Of a stretch of 64,000 bases of DNA, positions 51,352-58,718 are shown piece after piece (positions within the stretch are counted from its first letter, which is position 1; each line of letters starts with the position of its first letter). The translations under genes and the position numbers were made by a program. The stretch covers positions 4,154,001 through 4,218,000 of the forward strand of contig NZ_JAMYWY010000001.1 of the NCBI RefSeq assembly GCF_024159265.1, given 5' to 3'. The stretch is from Paenibacillus sp. 1781tsa1. GTDB lineage: Bacteria; Bacillota; Bacilli; Paenibacillales; Paenibacillaceae. A model generated the notes under the pieces. That model was given only the letters and a program-made list of their open reading frames with translations, was not told the DNA's origin and ran no database searches.

Positions 51352-52017
51352 ATGATCTTGAATTTTGACGAATCCGGGAATCTCGGGACTGGCGGCAGAT
51401 ATTTCATTATTGCCGCAATTTGTGTAAAAGACAATATTTCGCCATTGAAGAATGTCATTAAAAAAGCAGTTTTAAAAACAAAAGAGACTTTTCCTAATTA
51501 TTCTGATGTTAATGAAATTAAAGCAAGTCACTCTACTCAAATTATTAAAGACTACTTTTTGAACAAGATTGTATCTAAAGACATTGAAATTAAGTATATT
51601 GTCGCAGATAAACTTCATGTTAAGAAAGCTTTACTTCAAGATGAAAATCTATTATACAATTATATGTTGCAAATTTTGATATCTCCTATTGCACAAAATA
51701 AATCTACAAAAGACTTATTTATTAATTTAGATCAACGTTCAATTAAAGTTAACTCATTAAATTCCTTCTCTGAATATATAAAACTTGAACTTATCTACAA
51801 AAAAGACCTGAATATCAACATTGATGTAAAGTATTATGAATCTCAAAATAGTTATGCAATTCAAGCTGCTGATTTTGTTGCAAATGCAATTTACTCAAAG
51901 TATGAGAAAAATGAAGATTATTTCTATAACATTATTAAGCCTAAAATTACAAATATCGAACTTTTCCCTAGAGGATCTTTTGGTACAGACAAAGTAGTAC
52001 ATTTTAATGCAAGATAG
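51352..52017 (+). CDS. DUF3800 protein
   Basis: 221 residues with AAGGAGTGATTCCAC before the ATG. Starts MILNFDESGN, the hallmark D-E-S-G motif (Asp6, Glu7) of DUF3800, followed by YFIIAAICV. Later come an aspartate in FINLDQRS and the C-terminal IQAADFVANAIYSKYE, both typical. DUF3800 proteins are thought to have an RNase H-like fold with acidic residues, but their activity is not established as far as I know. Structured RNAs have been reported computationally near DUF3800 genes. Here two paralogous RNAs lie immediately downstream, and the gene has its own -10 box. I infer a protein-RNA module. Confidence 0.8.
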   Translation: MILNFDESGNLGTGGRYFIIAAICVKDNISPLKNVIKKAVLKTKETFPNYSDVNEIKASHSTQIIKDYFLNKIVSKDIEIKYIVADKLHVKKALLQDENLLYNYMLQILISPIAQNKSTKDLFINLDQRSIKVNSLNSFSEYIKLELIYKKDLNINIDVKYYESQNSYAIQAADFVANAIYSKYEKNEDYFYNIIKPKITNIELFPRGSFGTDKVVHFNAR

Positions 52018-52028
52018 TCTTTCTCCAC

Positions 52029-52057
52029 TTTACCGAAGTGTTTCATAATGTTATAAT
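52029..52057 (+). promoter_or_regulatory. Promoter of the first structured RNA
   Basis: TTTACC (52029-52034), 17-bp spacer, TATAAT (52052-52057). Predicted initiation falls near 52063, exactly at the 5' side of the RNA's first helix. Confidence 0.6.
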
Positions 52058-52061
52058 ATAT

Positions 52062-52146
52062 ATGCACAAGTAAACCCACTGGTGTCGTGTTAAAACACTG
52101 AAACATAAGTTGCCTGTATGGTAACCGCTCCATTGGTTTTGTGCAT
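52062..52146 (+). ncRNA. Structured RNA 1 next to the DUF3800 gene
   Basis: 85 nt. Helices: P1 AUGCACA/UGUGCAU (52062-52068 with 52140-52146); P2 AAACC/GGUUU (52072-52076 with 52135-52139); P3 UGGUG/CUCCA with one U-U mismatch (52080-52084 with 52128-52132). Hairpin GUGU-UAAA-ACAC spans 52087-52098 and hairpin GUUGCC-UGUAU-GGUAAC spans 52109-52125. P3 and the two hairpins meet in a three-way junction. The second RNA, 40 bp downstream, has the same plan with different but compensating pairs. The 5' end matches a promoter start. Confidence 0.8.
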
Positions 52147-52173
52147 ATTGTTATTTAATTAACGTCTTGGGTA

Positions 52174-52179
52174 TATAAT
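52174..52179 (+). promoter_or_regulatory. -10 box of the second structured RNA
   Basis: TATAAT whose predicted start is near 52186, one base before the first helix of RNA 2. The -35 is weak (TTATTT at 52151-52156 with a 17-bp spacer). Confidence 0.5.
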
Positions 52180-52186
52180 AAGTACT

Positions 52187-52268
52187 GATGGAGTAAACCC
52201 ATTGTAGTCGTGTGCAAGCATTGAGCATATAAATCAGATGTGTTCTGGTCGCTACACTGGTTTCCATC
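52187..52268 (+). ncRNA. Structured RNA 2, paralogue of RNA 1
   Basis: 82 nt. P1 GAUGG/CCAUC (52187-52191 with 52264-52268); P2 AAACC/GGUUU (52195-52199 with 52259-52263); P3 UGUAG/CUACA (52203-52207 with 52252-52256). Hairpin GUGU-GCAA-GCAU spans 52210-52221 and hairpin AUCAGA-UGUGU-UCUGGU spans 52233-52249. Unpaired bases are shared with RNA 1: AGU between P1 and P2, CAY, UC, UGAnnCAUAnAA, the loop UGURU and CG. An intrinsic terminator follows at 52276. Confidence 0.8.
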
Positions 52269-52275
52269 TAAAGTA

Positions 52276-52304
52276 AGTCACCTTCTTATTGAGGGTGGCT
52301 TTTT
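52276..52304 (+). terminator. Intrinsic terminator closing the RNA pair
   Basis: AGTCACCTTC (52276-52285) and GAGGGTGGCT (52291-52300) pair in ten positions including wobble pairs, followed by four T residues, an A and more T. Confidence 0.85.
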
Positions 52305-52352
52305 ATTATCTTCCTAATTTCCCCTTCCAAGATACCCTCTTTTCTAATACCG

Positions 52353-52381
52353 TAGACCTACTCCATTTGGCATGGTATAAT
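52353..52381 (+). promoter_or_regulatory. Extended -10 promoter of the SHOCT membrane gene
   Basis: TGGTATAAT (52373-52381) is an extended -10; TAGACC (52353-52358) lies 17 bp upstream. Initiation would be near 52388. Confidence 0.65.
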
Positions 52382-52411
52382 CATTCCATAATTAGGAAGT
52401 GGGGTCTACAT

Positions 52412-52753
52412 ATGCTGTATAAGAAGAATTTCTATCTAGTTTTTGCACTTGCTTTATGTATTCTAGGGTTCGCTTCGGTTCCTTCGTTAACAAGACATCA
52501 CCCAGCGCCAAATATTTTAATTGTCTCTTCTTTGCTGTTCTTTGGTTTGTATGCTTACGAAGCAATGAAATCAACTGCCGTCAAAGCAAAAAATGAAGAA
52601 GCAGATTTTCACACTAGACTGTTAACAAACGAACTCAATAAACTCCAAACTCTTCTTGATAACAACATGATTACACAGGAAGAATTTGAAGTAAAAAGAG
52701 ATAGTCTCAAAGTTCAATATGCCAATCAAGTGAATCATTATATGAATTTCTAG
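52412..52753 (+). CDS. Two-pass membrane protein with SHOCT domain
   Basis: 113 residues starting MLYKKNFYLVFAL at 52412, with GGAAGTGGGG seven bases upstream. Two hydrophobic helices (about 6-24 and 34-50), then a cytoplasmic helix and a C-terminal SHOCT-type segment (LQTLLDNNMITQEEFEVKRD). SHOCT domains are short C-terminal modules of oligomerisation on many bacterial and phage membrane proteins. It has its own promoter and terminator, so it is an autonomous cargo gene. Could affect host membrane or exclude other phages, but this is a guess. Confidence 0.65.
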   Translation: MLYKKNFYLVFALALCILGFASVPSLTRHHPAPNILIVSSLLFFGLYAYEAMKSTAVKAKNEEADFHTRLLTNELNKLQTLLDNNMITQEEFEVKRDSLKVQYANQVNHYMNF

Positions 52754-52778
52754 CACTCATTAGATTGAGTGCTTTTTA
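52752..52778 (+). terminator. Intrinsic terminator after the SHOCT gene
   Basis: AGCACTCA (52752-52759) and TGAGTGCT (52766-52773) form an eight-pair stem followed by T residues. The stem begins at the stop codon. Confidence 0.85.
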
Positions 52779-52900
52779 TATTCCCATGAAAGCATACTTT
52801 ACTTGATAATAGTTCGCTTAACTTCTCTCTTTCCACTTCGTATTATTTGATTAGAACTATTAAAAGTGTTTTATATAAACTGTATGTGTAACGTTAAATG

Positions 52901-52909
52901 TGTTATGAT
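52901..52909 (+). promoter_or_regulatory. Extended -10 promoter of the GNAT module
   Basis: TGTTATGAT (52901-52909) is an extended -10 box; no good -35 box is visible. Initiation near 52916 would coincide with the left copy of the flanking repeat. Confidence 0.5.
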
Positions 52910-52915
52910 GTGTAC

Positions 52916-52936
52916 ATGAAATACCAATTTATGTAG
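52916..52936 (+). repeat. Imperfect direct repeat, left copy
   Basis: Starts ATGAAATACC and continues with a T-rich segment ending in TAG; the right copy is at 53784-53805. The two copies share an identical 10-base start and about 17 of 22 positions overall. Together they bracket the GNAT module. Confidence 0.4.
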
Positions 52937-53020
52937 CGCTATTGAATTAAAACTATCATATTGCTAATAGTTCAATCATAACTATCATTGTCTGACTATT
53001 TTGATAGGAGAGTGATTGAA

Positions 53021-53203
53021 TTGGCTAATGGAAAGAAGGGAAAAAAGATGGCAACTTTAAATGTGAAAAGTCCTGAAATCAATTTAGATTCTGAAAAGAA
53101 GGCAAGACTGTTCACTGACTTACTATTTAATAGGGGAAAAACAAACGAAGAACTAATAAAGAAAATTAAATCAACACCTTCTATCCCTAGAAGAAAAAAA
53201 TAA
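53021..53203 (+). CDS. Small basic protein paired with a GNAT protein (possible antitoxin)
   Basis: About 60 residues from a TTG at 53021 behind AGGAGAGTG; a longer frame to 52988 and a shorter start at 53048 (MATLNVKSPE) are possible. Very basic at both ends, acidic in the middle (EINLDSEKKARLFTDL). It precedes the GNAT gene by 21 bp, the arrangement of GNAT toxin-antitoxin pairs, but no ribbon-helix-helix motif is clear. Antitoxin is inferred from context only. Confidence 0.45.
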   Translation: MANGKKGKKMATLNVKSPEINLDSEKKARLFTDLLFNRGKTNEELIKKIKSTPSIPRRKK

Positions 53204-53224
53204 TTATATTTTTGGAGAAAAGCC

Positions 53225-53773
53225 ATGTCACTTGAACTTGAATTTGATTATATTTCAGAAGAATATATGGATAAAGTAATGAGATTTGACTGTGGAAAAG
53301 ATGCTGTTAATGAGTTTTTACAGGAACATGCACTTGAACTGCATCGGTGCAATTTTTGTATAACAAAACTATTCTTCAAAGATGATGAAATTGTTGGCTT
53401 CATTAGTACCCGTTTGGGGGAGGTAGCAGTTCATTCGAGACATATTGATCGCCTAGGATTAACTGGTACACTCCCCACAAACCCTTATTATAGAAATCAG
53501 AAGTATCCAATTGTACATATTCAATTCTTAGGCGTAGACAAAAGATATAAACGAACTGGAATAGCAAGAGACGCAGTCAATCGAGTTTTGGGTATGGCTA
53601 TCGATTTGATTGAGAATATTGGTTGCAACTTTGTATATCTAGAATCTTATCTTGACGAAGAACCCTTACATTTTTATAAAAGCCTAGGATTCTATGAAGT
53701 TGAGCGAGATGAAGATCTAGGTGTTGCTAAAATGATATTTAGTGTACCTCCTCAATATGTTGAGTACGATTGA
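53225..53773 (+). CDS. GNAT acetyltransferase, toxin-like
   Basis: 182 residues. N-terminal FDCGKDAVNEFLQEHA resembles the F-x-C-G-x-x-x-L-x-x-F-L segment of TacT/AtaT-type GNAT toxins, which acetylate aminoacyl-tRNA. RYKRTGIARDAV is the acetyl-CoA loop, and HFYKSLGFYEVE gives the C-terminal tyrosine region. A small gene precedes it. The central part (GEVAVHSRHIDRLGLTGTLP) is longer than in minimal GNATs. An ordinary acetyltransferase remains possible. Acts in the cytoplasm. Confidence 0.65.
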   Translation: MSLELEFDYISEEYMDKVMRFDCGKDAVNEFLQEHALELHRCNFCITKLFFKDDEIVGFISTRLGEVAVHSRHIDRLGLTGTLPTNPYYRNQKYPIVHIQFLGVDKRYKRTGIARDAVNRVLGMAIDLIENIGCNFVYLESYLDEEPLHFYKSLGFYEVERDEDLGVAKMIFSVPPQYVEYD

Positions 53774-53783
53774 TTATATTTAA

Positions 53784-53805
53784 ATGAAATACCGATTTTA
53801 CATAG
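53784..53805 (+). repeat. Imperfect direct repeat, right copy
   Basis: Shares the 10-base start ATGAAATACC and a T-rich continuation with 52916-52936. Together the copies bracket the module at 52937-53783. Confidence 0.4.
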
Positions 53806-53818
53806 AAATTAGTGTCAT

Positions 53819-53848
53819 AAAAGCCTTATAAATAGGGCTTTTTTTATT
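53819..53848 (+). terminator. Intrinsic terminator after the GNAT gene
   Basis: AAGCC (53821-53825) and GGCTT (53836-53840) form a short stem followed by five or more T residues. Confidence 0.75.
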
Positions 53849-53878
53849 TGTCCAAATTTTATATTGGAGGTGATTTGG

Positions 53879-54484
53879 ATTACAATACGTGACTCCCTCT
53901 ACTTTTCATTTGCCGGAGAAACTTCTGTTGAGCATGGACTTCTCAATGTCAATATAAACAGTGGCATGCAAGAAGAAATATTCTTCCCATCACGAGAAAT
54001 AGTTGAGGAAAAAGTTAAAGGTAATGATAGACCCTATTTTATGAGGACTGAAACTGAGCCACTAAAGTTTTCGGTCTCTTTTGCATTTGAAGAAACATGG
54101 AACACAGCAAAAATCCGTGAAATTGCTCAGTGGCTTACACAGCATGATTACTATCAGACATTGTATTTCACTAATGATTTAGCCGTAGGAGCTGAACGCA
54201 TTTTCTATGCGATGGTTGTCGATGATTCTACTCTTGTTCACAACTGTCTCAAGCAAGGTTATATCAATTTAACTTTCCGCTGTGATTCTCCCTACTCATA
54301 CTCCCCCATCATGACTTCTCGTGTTTATAAATGGAACTACGCTCCACTCGAAATCAAGAAAAATACATATTCTACAGGAACGCATCAATCAACAATAACT
54401 AATCCACAAGGAAATTTAGTACTCAATCCAGCAAAGCCAAAATGGTCAGATTTTGAGGCTGGTACTAAATGGTCAGACATTTAA
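53879..54484 (+). CDS. Distal tail (Dit-like) protein, probable AUU start
   Basis: About 202 residues. The start is unusual: GGAGG at 53866-53870 lies eight bases before an in-frame ATT at 53879 (ITIRDSLYFSF). The in-frame TTG (53864) and GTG (53870) overlap the ribosome site itself, and the TTG at 53875 is in another frame that stops after five codons. The sequence RDSLYFSFAGETSVEHGLLN and the central EIAQWLTQHDYYQTLYFTND match siphophage distal tail proteins, which form the hexameric hub below the tail tube. A linker with glycine and lysine ends the protein. Confidence 0.75.
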   Translation: MTIRDSLYFSFAGETSVEHGLLNVNINSGMQEEIFFPSREIVEEKVKGNDRPYFMRTETEPLKFSVSFAFEETWNTAKIREIAQWLTQHDYYQTLYFTNDLAVGAERIFYAMVVDDSTLVHNCLKQGYINLTFRCDSPYSYSPIMTSRVYKWNYAPLEIKKNTYSTGTHQSTITNPQGNLVLNPAKPKWSDFEAGTKWSDI

Positions 54485-54499
54485 AGAAAGGAGAGTTAT

Positions 54500-55135
54500 A
54501 TGTCTACAGAAACAAACAAGCTAAAACTTAAAAAGCCCTCTTTCACCGATGAGATAGAAAAAACAATCCGAGAACTAGGCGAAAATTTCGATATCCTAGA
54601 TCTCATCTCAGATGATTATGTATCTGCCACTCCAACAAGTGGGGATTATCTAAGGACTAAGCGATTATACAATACCGCTCCTGTATATGATGGTTACGTT
54701 GGTTGGGTAAATGTACGTACAGGCAAAGCAGCTCCATTTTGGCAAAGACTTAAGAGCTATACTGTTGGTGACTATATTGTACCTAGAGTTGATAATGGGC
54801 ATGTCTATGTTTGCGTTCAATCTGGTACGTCGGGATACACAGAACCCATCTTCCCCGTCTCTATTGATGTGCAATTTAATGATACTCGATTAGCAAGTAC
54901 GTGGGCGGCAACTACACAATATAAACTTAACGATATAGTTTTGCCTACAATAGATAATGGTCGATTTTACATATGTATTCAGGCTGGTGAATCTGGCAAT
55001 GCAGAACCACCTTGGCAAACTGTCGATGGTGCTACAACTTATGACAAAAATGCTACTTGGGCCACGTATCGAATAACAAGGTGGAAAGAAGCTGGTAGTG
55101 CAGTTCTATTCTATCCCTTTGGTAAGATTGGTTAG
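54500..55135 (+). CDS. Tail protein with carbohydrate-binding-like repeats
   Basis: 211 residues with AAAGGAGAGTTAT before the ATG. The first 30 residues (TNKLKLKKPSFTDEIEKTIR) are a common phage tail fibre N-terminus. Two similar repeats follow: SYTVGDYIVPRVDNGHVYVC with QSGTSGYTEPIFP, and QYKLNDIVLPTIDNGRFYIC with QAGESGNAEPPW, like carbohydrate-binding modules of chitin-binding type. Likely a baseplate component binding host surface polymers. Confidence 0.65.
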   Translation: MSTETNKLKLKKPSFTDEIEKTIRELGENFDILDLISDDYVSATPTSGDYLRTKRLYNTAPVYDGYVGWVNVRTGKAAPFWQRLKSYTVGDYIVPRVDNGHVYVCVQSGTSGYTEPIFPVSIDVQFNDTRLASTWAATTQYKLNDIVLPTIDNGRFYICIQAGESGNAEPPWQTVDGATTYDKNATWATYRITRWKEAGSAVLFYPFGKIG

Positions 55136-55143
55136 GTGAGGAT

Positions 55144-55782
55144 ATGACTACTTGGCAATCAATTATCAATCTCAAAGGAAGCTACACCTCTGATCCAATA
55201 CCAATTCCTATTAATGCCGATGGAGTTTTAAGCAAGATATCATGGGAATCAGTCGAGCCAATTGGATCTAATATTGTTGTTCAAACTCGCTTTACTCGTG
55301 ACAATCTCAACTGGTCAGAGTGGCAAAACTGTATAAATGGTGCTCACATTCCCGATATAGTTGAAGATGTTGGATTCTTTAATGTCAGTATTATGTTTAG
55401 GGTATTGTTCATAAGAAATTCTTATGATGAGATTCCTGAATTTAAAGGCATAACATTTTACTTTGAACCTATCCTATTGTTTGACAATAAGGGAGATAAA
55501 AATTGTTCTCCTGAAATTTGGATAACGAAACAAGGCAACGGAGACTTTAGCATCATCAATACTTCAAACAATTATGATGAATTCAAGTTCAAGAACCTTA
55601 TTCATGATGAAACAGTGTTTGTAGACAATGAGAATCAGGACATTGAAACTTCCTTAGCAGTCACATATCGATATAAAGATTTCAATAATAACTACCTTTC
55701 CTTCCCTGTTGGAAAGAACATATTAAGAGTAACGGGTAATGCAGATATCAAATTTAGATACCAATTTACACTTTTACAGTAG
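55144..55782 (+). CDS. Beta-rich tail/baseplate protein
   Basis: 212 residues; the start has GGTGAGGAT before the ATG. Predicted beta sandwich (SKISWESVEPIGSNIVVQTR, SEWQNCINGAHIPDIVEDVG). Cysteines are isolated. No family recognised; located among baseplate and fibre genes with 8-bp spacing on both sides. Confidence 0.55.
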   Translation: MTTWQSIINLKGSYTSDPIPIPINADGVLSKISWESVEPIGSNIVVQTRFTRDNLNWSEWQNCINGAHIPDIVEDVGFFNVSIMFRVLFIRNSYDEIPEFKGITFYFEPILLFDNKGDKNCSPEIWITKQGNGDFSIINTSNNYDEFKFKNLIHDETVFVDNENQDIETSLAVTYRYKDFNNNYLSFPVGKNILRVTGNADIKFRYQFTLLQ

Positions 55783-55790
55783 GAGGTTAC

Positions 55791-56264
55791 ATGACTGGAG
55801 TAGCAATTAAAGGTTCAACAATACAGGAATCAAATAAAAGTGGACACGTATCATATGTTGAAAGATATCCATCTGGATCTGAATGTTCATCTTGGGATCA
55901 ATTTGGAAACTGTACGGGCTATGACACTGTTTATGACACAACAACACATACAACGGGAGCAAAAATAACGGGAACAGTTAATTCATCATCTACGGTATAT
56001 ATTAACGGACAACCAATTGCCTCCATATCATCACCCACTCAAGAACAATGGGTAGCTGATCCATCACCTTCACCAAAGCTTGGTGGATCTATCATTTCAA
56101 TTAGCCCCGGTACATCAGGCTCGGGTTCGGGTCAAGTCTCAACAGGAAGTTCCACTGTTTTTACTGAGGGAAAAGCTGTATCAAGTATTAGTAAAAATGT
56201 AACTACACATTTAGGAACAACTACAACAATTACCTCTGGCACTAGCAATGTATTCGTCAACTAA
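55791..56264 (+). CDS. PAAR-like tail spike-tip protein
   Basis: 157 residues with AGGAGGTTAC before the ATG. Two similar segments, SSSTVYINGQPIAS and GSSTVFTEGKAVSSI with SNVFVN at the end, plus histidines in TTTHTTG and VTTHLGTT, follow the PAAR pattern (serine-rich turn, V-x-I-N-G-x-P/A). PAAR proteins form a metal-binding cone that caps spikes of contractile machines. In a phage with a siphovirus-type tail set a PAAR-like tip is less expected. The two cysteines near residues 32 and 41 may add a disulphide or metal site. Confidence 0.6.
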   Translation: MTGVAIKGSTIQESNKSGHVSYVERYPSGSECSSWDQFGNCTGYDTVYDTTTHTTGAKITGTVNSSSTVYINGQPIASISSPTQEQWVADPSPSPKLGGSIISISPGTSGSGSGQVSTGSSTVFTEGKAVSSISKNVTTHLGTTTTITSGTSNVFVN

Positions 56265-56276
56265 GGGGGTGAACAG

Positions 56277-57431
56277 TTGCCAGATTTAAATACATATCTA
56301 CAGTATAATGACCCCTTAACAATCATCTCGCGTAACGGTACACCGCAAGATCCATTTGTTGATAGAGCAGATTCATTACCAGTTATCAATGGATTAATTA
56401 CTCTCCTTGAGCTTCCCTCTCCCACTGATAAAGTTAACATCGCTGGATTCGTTGAAGTTGATCAAGAGGTATTTGAAAATCGTCGAGTCTTAAATGAGCA
56501 CGAATTCTTAGTTCACTATGGAATGGGAACAATCCAGTTTCACAGTTCTCAAGAAGGTAAAGCTCATTTGTGTAGATACAAAGGTAGAGGGTTGATTATG
56601 TATCCTGCTTCCCGTATTTATGCAATGGTCAAACGCAATCCAGATGTGGTAATTACACTACAGGATTACATTGATCAGATTCAGACAAAAATTGATGAAA
56701 ATCAAATTGCGCTAGGTCTGATTGAGGATGCCATTAAGGAGTCACAAGCTCAAACTGATCTATCCAAAGTTTCAACTGATAAAGCTAATCAAGCTGCTGA
56801 CAATGCAACAATAGCTGCGAATAAAGCTAGGGATGCCTACGAAACAACTCGCTTAGTTTACAAAGAGCCTGTTGCAGATATTGCAGAACTAAGAACGAAG
56901 TATCCACTACCTCAAATCGGATGGACAGTACAAACACACAAGGATGGTAAGAGATATCGATTTGACGGCAACGATTGGATTCTGTTTGATCTAATTGCAT
57001 CTAATTTGCAAACAGTTAATGAGTTTAAAGATGGGCTTATGAGTGTTTCTGAGCACATGAAGTTAAAAGATATGCCATTGGAATTACAAGATAGAGTGAT
57101 CGTACTTTGTAAACAAGAAAATGTGTTCTCCGAAATTATAAAAACTCCCGCCCCCTTTCCTTTCAATGGTGAAATCATTGAGATTAAGGGTCTTTGTGGT
57201 GTCTATGGGGAAACAGAAACTAGCATTGATATCGAGAAAAGCAGAGATATGGTCAATTGGACAAGTATTCTAAATGACAAACTACACTTTAGAGCAAATC
57301 AGCACTTTGATGACAGGACAGTAACAATCAAGACTAAAACAGTCAACGCAGGAGATTTATATAGACTTAATATCCTAAATGCAGGGTTAGATTTACAGGA
57401 CTTAACGATCGCAATAACTATTAGAACATAG
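56277..57431 (+). CDS. Baseplate/tail fibre protein with coiled-coil stalk
   Basis: 384 residues from a TTG behind AAGGGGGTGAACAG. The N-terminal 110 residues (VNIAGFVEVDQEVFENRRVL; GTIQFHSSQEGKAHLCRYKG) resemble BppU-like upper baseplate domains of Gram-positive phages. A coiled-coil stalk follows (about 130-195, ALGLIEDAIKESQAQTDLSK) and then a beta-rich C-terminal domain likely exposed as fibre. Confidence 0.65.
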   Translation: MPDLNTYLQYNDPLTIISRNGTPQDPFVDRADSLPVINGLITLLELPSPTDKVNIAGFVEVDQEVFENRRVLNEHEFLVHYGMGTIQFHSSQEGKAHLCRYKGRGLIMYPASRIYAMVKRNPDVVITLQDYIDQIQTKIDENQIALGLIEDAIKESQAQTDLSKVSTDKANQAADNATIAANKARDAYETTRLVYKEPVADIAELRTKYPLPQIGWTVQTHKDGKRYRFDGNDWILFDLIASNLQTVNEFKDGLMSVSEHMKLKDMPLELQDRVIVLCKQENVFSEIIKTPAPFPFNGEIIEIKGLCGVYGETETSIDIEKSRDMVNWTSILNDKLHFRANQHFDDRTVTIKTKTVNAGDLYRLNILNAGLDLQDLTIAITIRT

Positions 57432-57446
57432 AGGAGTTTGATACAT

Positions 57447-58007
57447 ATGGCTAAACCAATACCAACATGGAGAAATGCAACACACACGCAAGAAATTGTG
57501 GCTCCATTTAATTTTGGGACAATTGATGCTGATACTAAAAGCAGCATTTTCACCTTCAATATCTGGAACAATCGATACGATACAACAAAAGGTACTGGCG
57601 TAGAAGATGTTGCACGTATGGAGGATTGCACGATTACAACTAGAGACATGGGCAACGGGACGGGCGATACCCCGCAATACAACATTGAAGTTGTTAAGAA
57701 TAGTTGGTTCCATGCTCAAGTAGATTCGCTAGGAGAAACAGATATCGATCAAGATACAAGTCGAATCGGTAAAATTGCATCAAAACCAATTGGAACTACT
57801 GGTAGTACATCGAAGAAATCAGATGGTTCAATTTATCCAACCCCTATTACTCCGGGAAGTCAAGAAATCTTAGGTGTATCCAATAATGGCAATCCAACCG
57901 ATTCAGCAGGTAATTATGTAACTGTATCTCTACGCTGTGCGGTTCCATTGGATGCTTCAAGTGGACTACAGGCATTTAAATTGCGTGTTTCTTACAGGCA
58001 TGTGTAA
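57447..58007 (+). CDS. Tail-region structural protein
   Basis: 186 residues starting MAKPIPTWRNATHTQ at 57447 behind GAGGAG. Beta-rich (FTFNIWNNRYDTTKGTGVED, YVTVSLRCAVPLDASSGLQA). The pattern of a compact domain with a WNNR turn is seen in several phage baseplate proteins of unknown role. A strong terminator follows. Confidence 0.55.
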   Translation: MAKPIPTWRNATHTQEIVAPFNFGTIDADTKSSIFTFNIWNNRYDTTKGTGVEDVARMEDCTITTRDMGNGTGDTPQYNIEVVKNSWFHAQVDSLGETDIDQDTSRIGKIASKPIGTTGSTSKKSDGSIYPTPITPGSQEILGVSNNGNPTDSAGNYVTVSLRCAVPLDASSGLQAFKLRVSYRHV

Positions 58008-58032
58008 TTAATTACATATAATTTATTTTAAC

Positions 58033-58063
58033 GAGAGTGGCTACGTGTCACTCTCTTTTTTTT
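58033..58063 (+). terminator. Intrinsic terminator in the fibre region
   Basis: GAGAGTG (58033-58039) and CACTCTC (58049-58055) form a seven-pair stem followed by eight T residues. Confidence 0.9.
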
Positions 58064-58085
58064 ATTTTAAAAGGAGGATGCAATA

Positions 58086-58703
58086 ATGATATTGGGCAAT
58101 CCCAGTTATAATAGATCTCCAGTTCCTACATTGCAATCGTTTATATGGGTTGCGGATTATTATGATGGAACATCATTTTTAGAATATGATTCAAAAACAA
58201 AGAAAAACAATTCTTACTATGAAATAGAAAAAGATAAGCTAATTTATTTTGGTTTAATTGGAGAAGGCAGTCAGGTTTACTTTGATGTAGCAAATGGAAT
58301 ATTTCAGTTGAACAGCCATCGAATTATGATTTCATATAAAACAGACAATCAAGAATATCCATTAACGGGAAGAACGTTCTTATACAATGACATCATCCAG
58401 TACAAGGATTCATCTTCAGATGCAAACATTTTAAATAAAAAAGAACAGGGCAATTTTGACTCTCGTATTGAACAATACAATATTGGATACAAGAAGCAAA
58501 TGTATTTAGTAGACGCAAACATTAATTTTCAATGTATTCTTACCATTCCCTTTAAGGACAGCCCCTATTTACAAATTAAAATTACCTCGGATAAAGATTT
58601 GGATGGAAAAATTGTTATTCGCACAGATGGGATTGTAACCGAAGAACTACACGCACCATTAAAAGAAAACATGTCTGGTAATTTGAATTGGATTATTCGA
58701 TAA
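58086..58703 (+). CDS. Fibre-region hypothetical protein
   Basis: 205 residues with AAAAGGAGGATGCAATA before the ATG. Beta-rich with aromatic turns (FIWVADYYDGTSFLEYDSKT, MYLVDANINFQCILTIPFKD). Starts a new transcription segment after the terminator at 58033. No family recognised; receptor-binding assembly is likely from context. Confidence 0.55.
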   Translation: MILGNPSYNRSPVPTLQSFIWVADYYDGTSFLEYDSKTKKNNSYYEIEKDKLIYFGLIGEGSQVYFDVANGIFQLNSHRIMISYKTDNQEYPLTGRTFLYNDIIQYKDSSSDANILNKKEQGNFDSRIEQYNIGYKKQMYLVDANINFQCILTIPFKDSPYLQIKITSDKDLDGKIVIRTDGIVTEELHAPLKENMSGNLNWIIR

Positions 58704-58718
58704 AGAGGTGGAGATAAA

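Noticed and set aside
52389-52401. 12-base match TAATTAGGAAGT shared with the stem at 5279-5290
   Set aside because: In an AT-rich genome a single 12-base match is expected by chance; here the sequence serves as the ribosome site of the SHOCT gene, and no partner structure matches the one at 5279.
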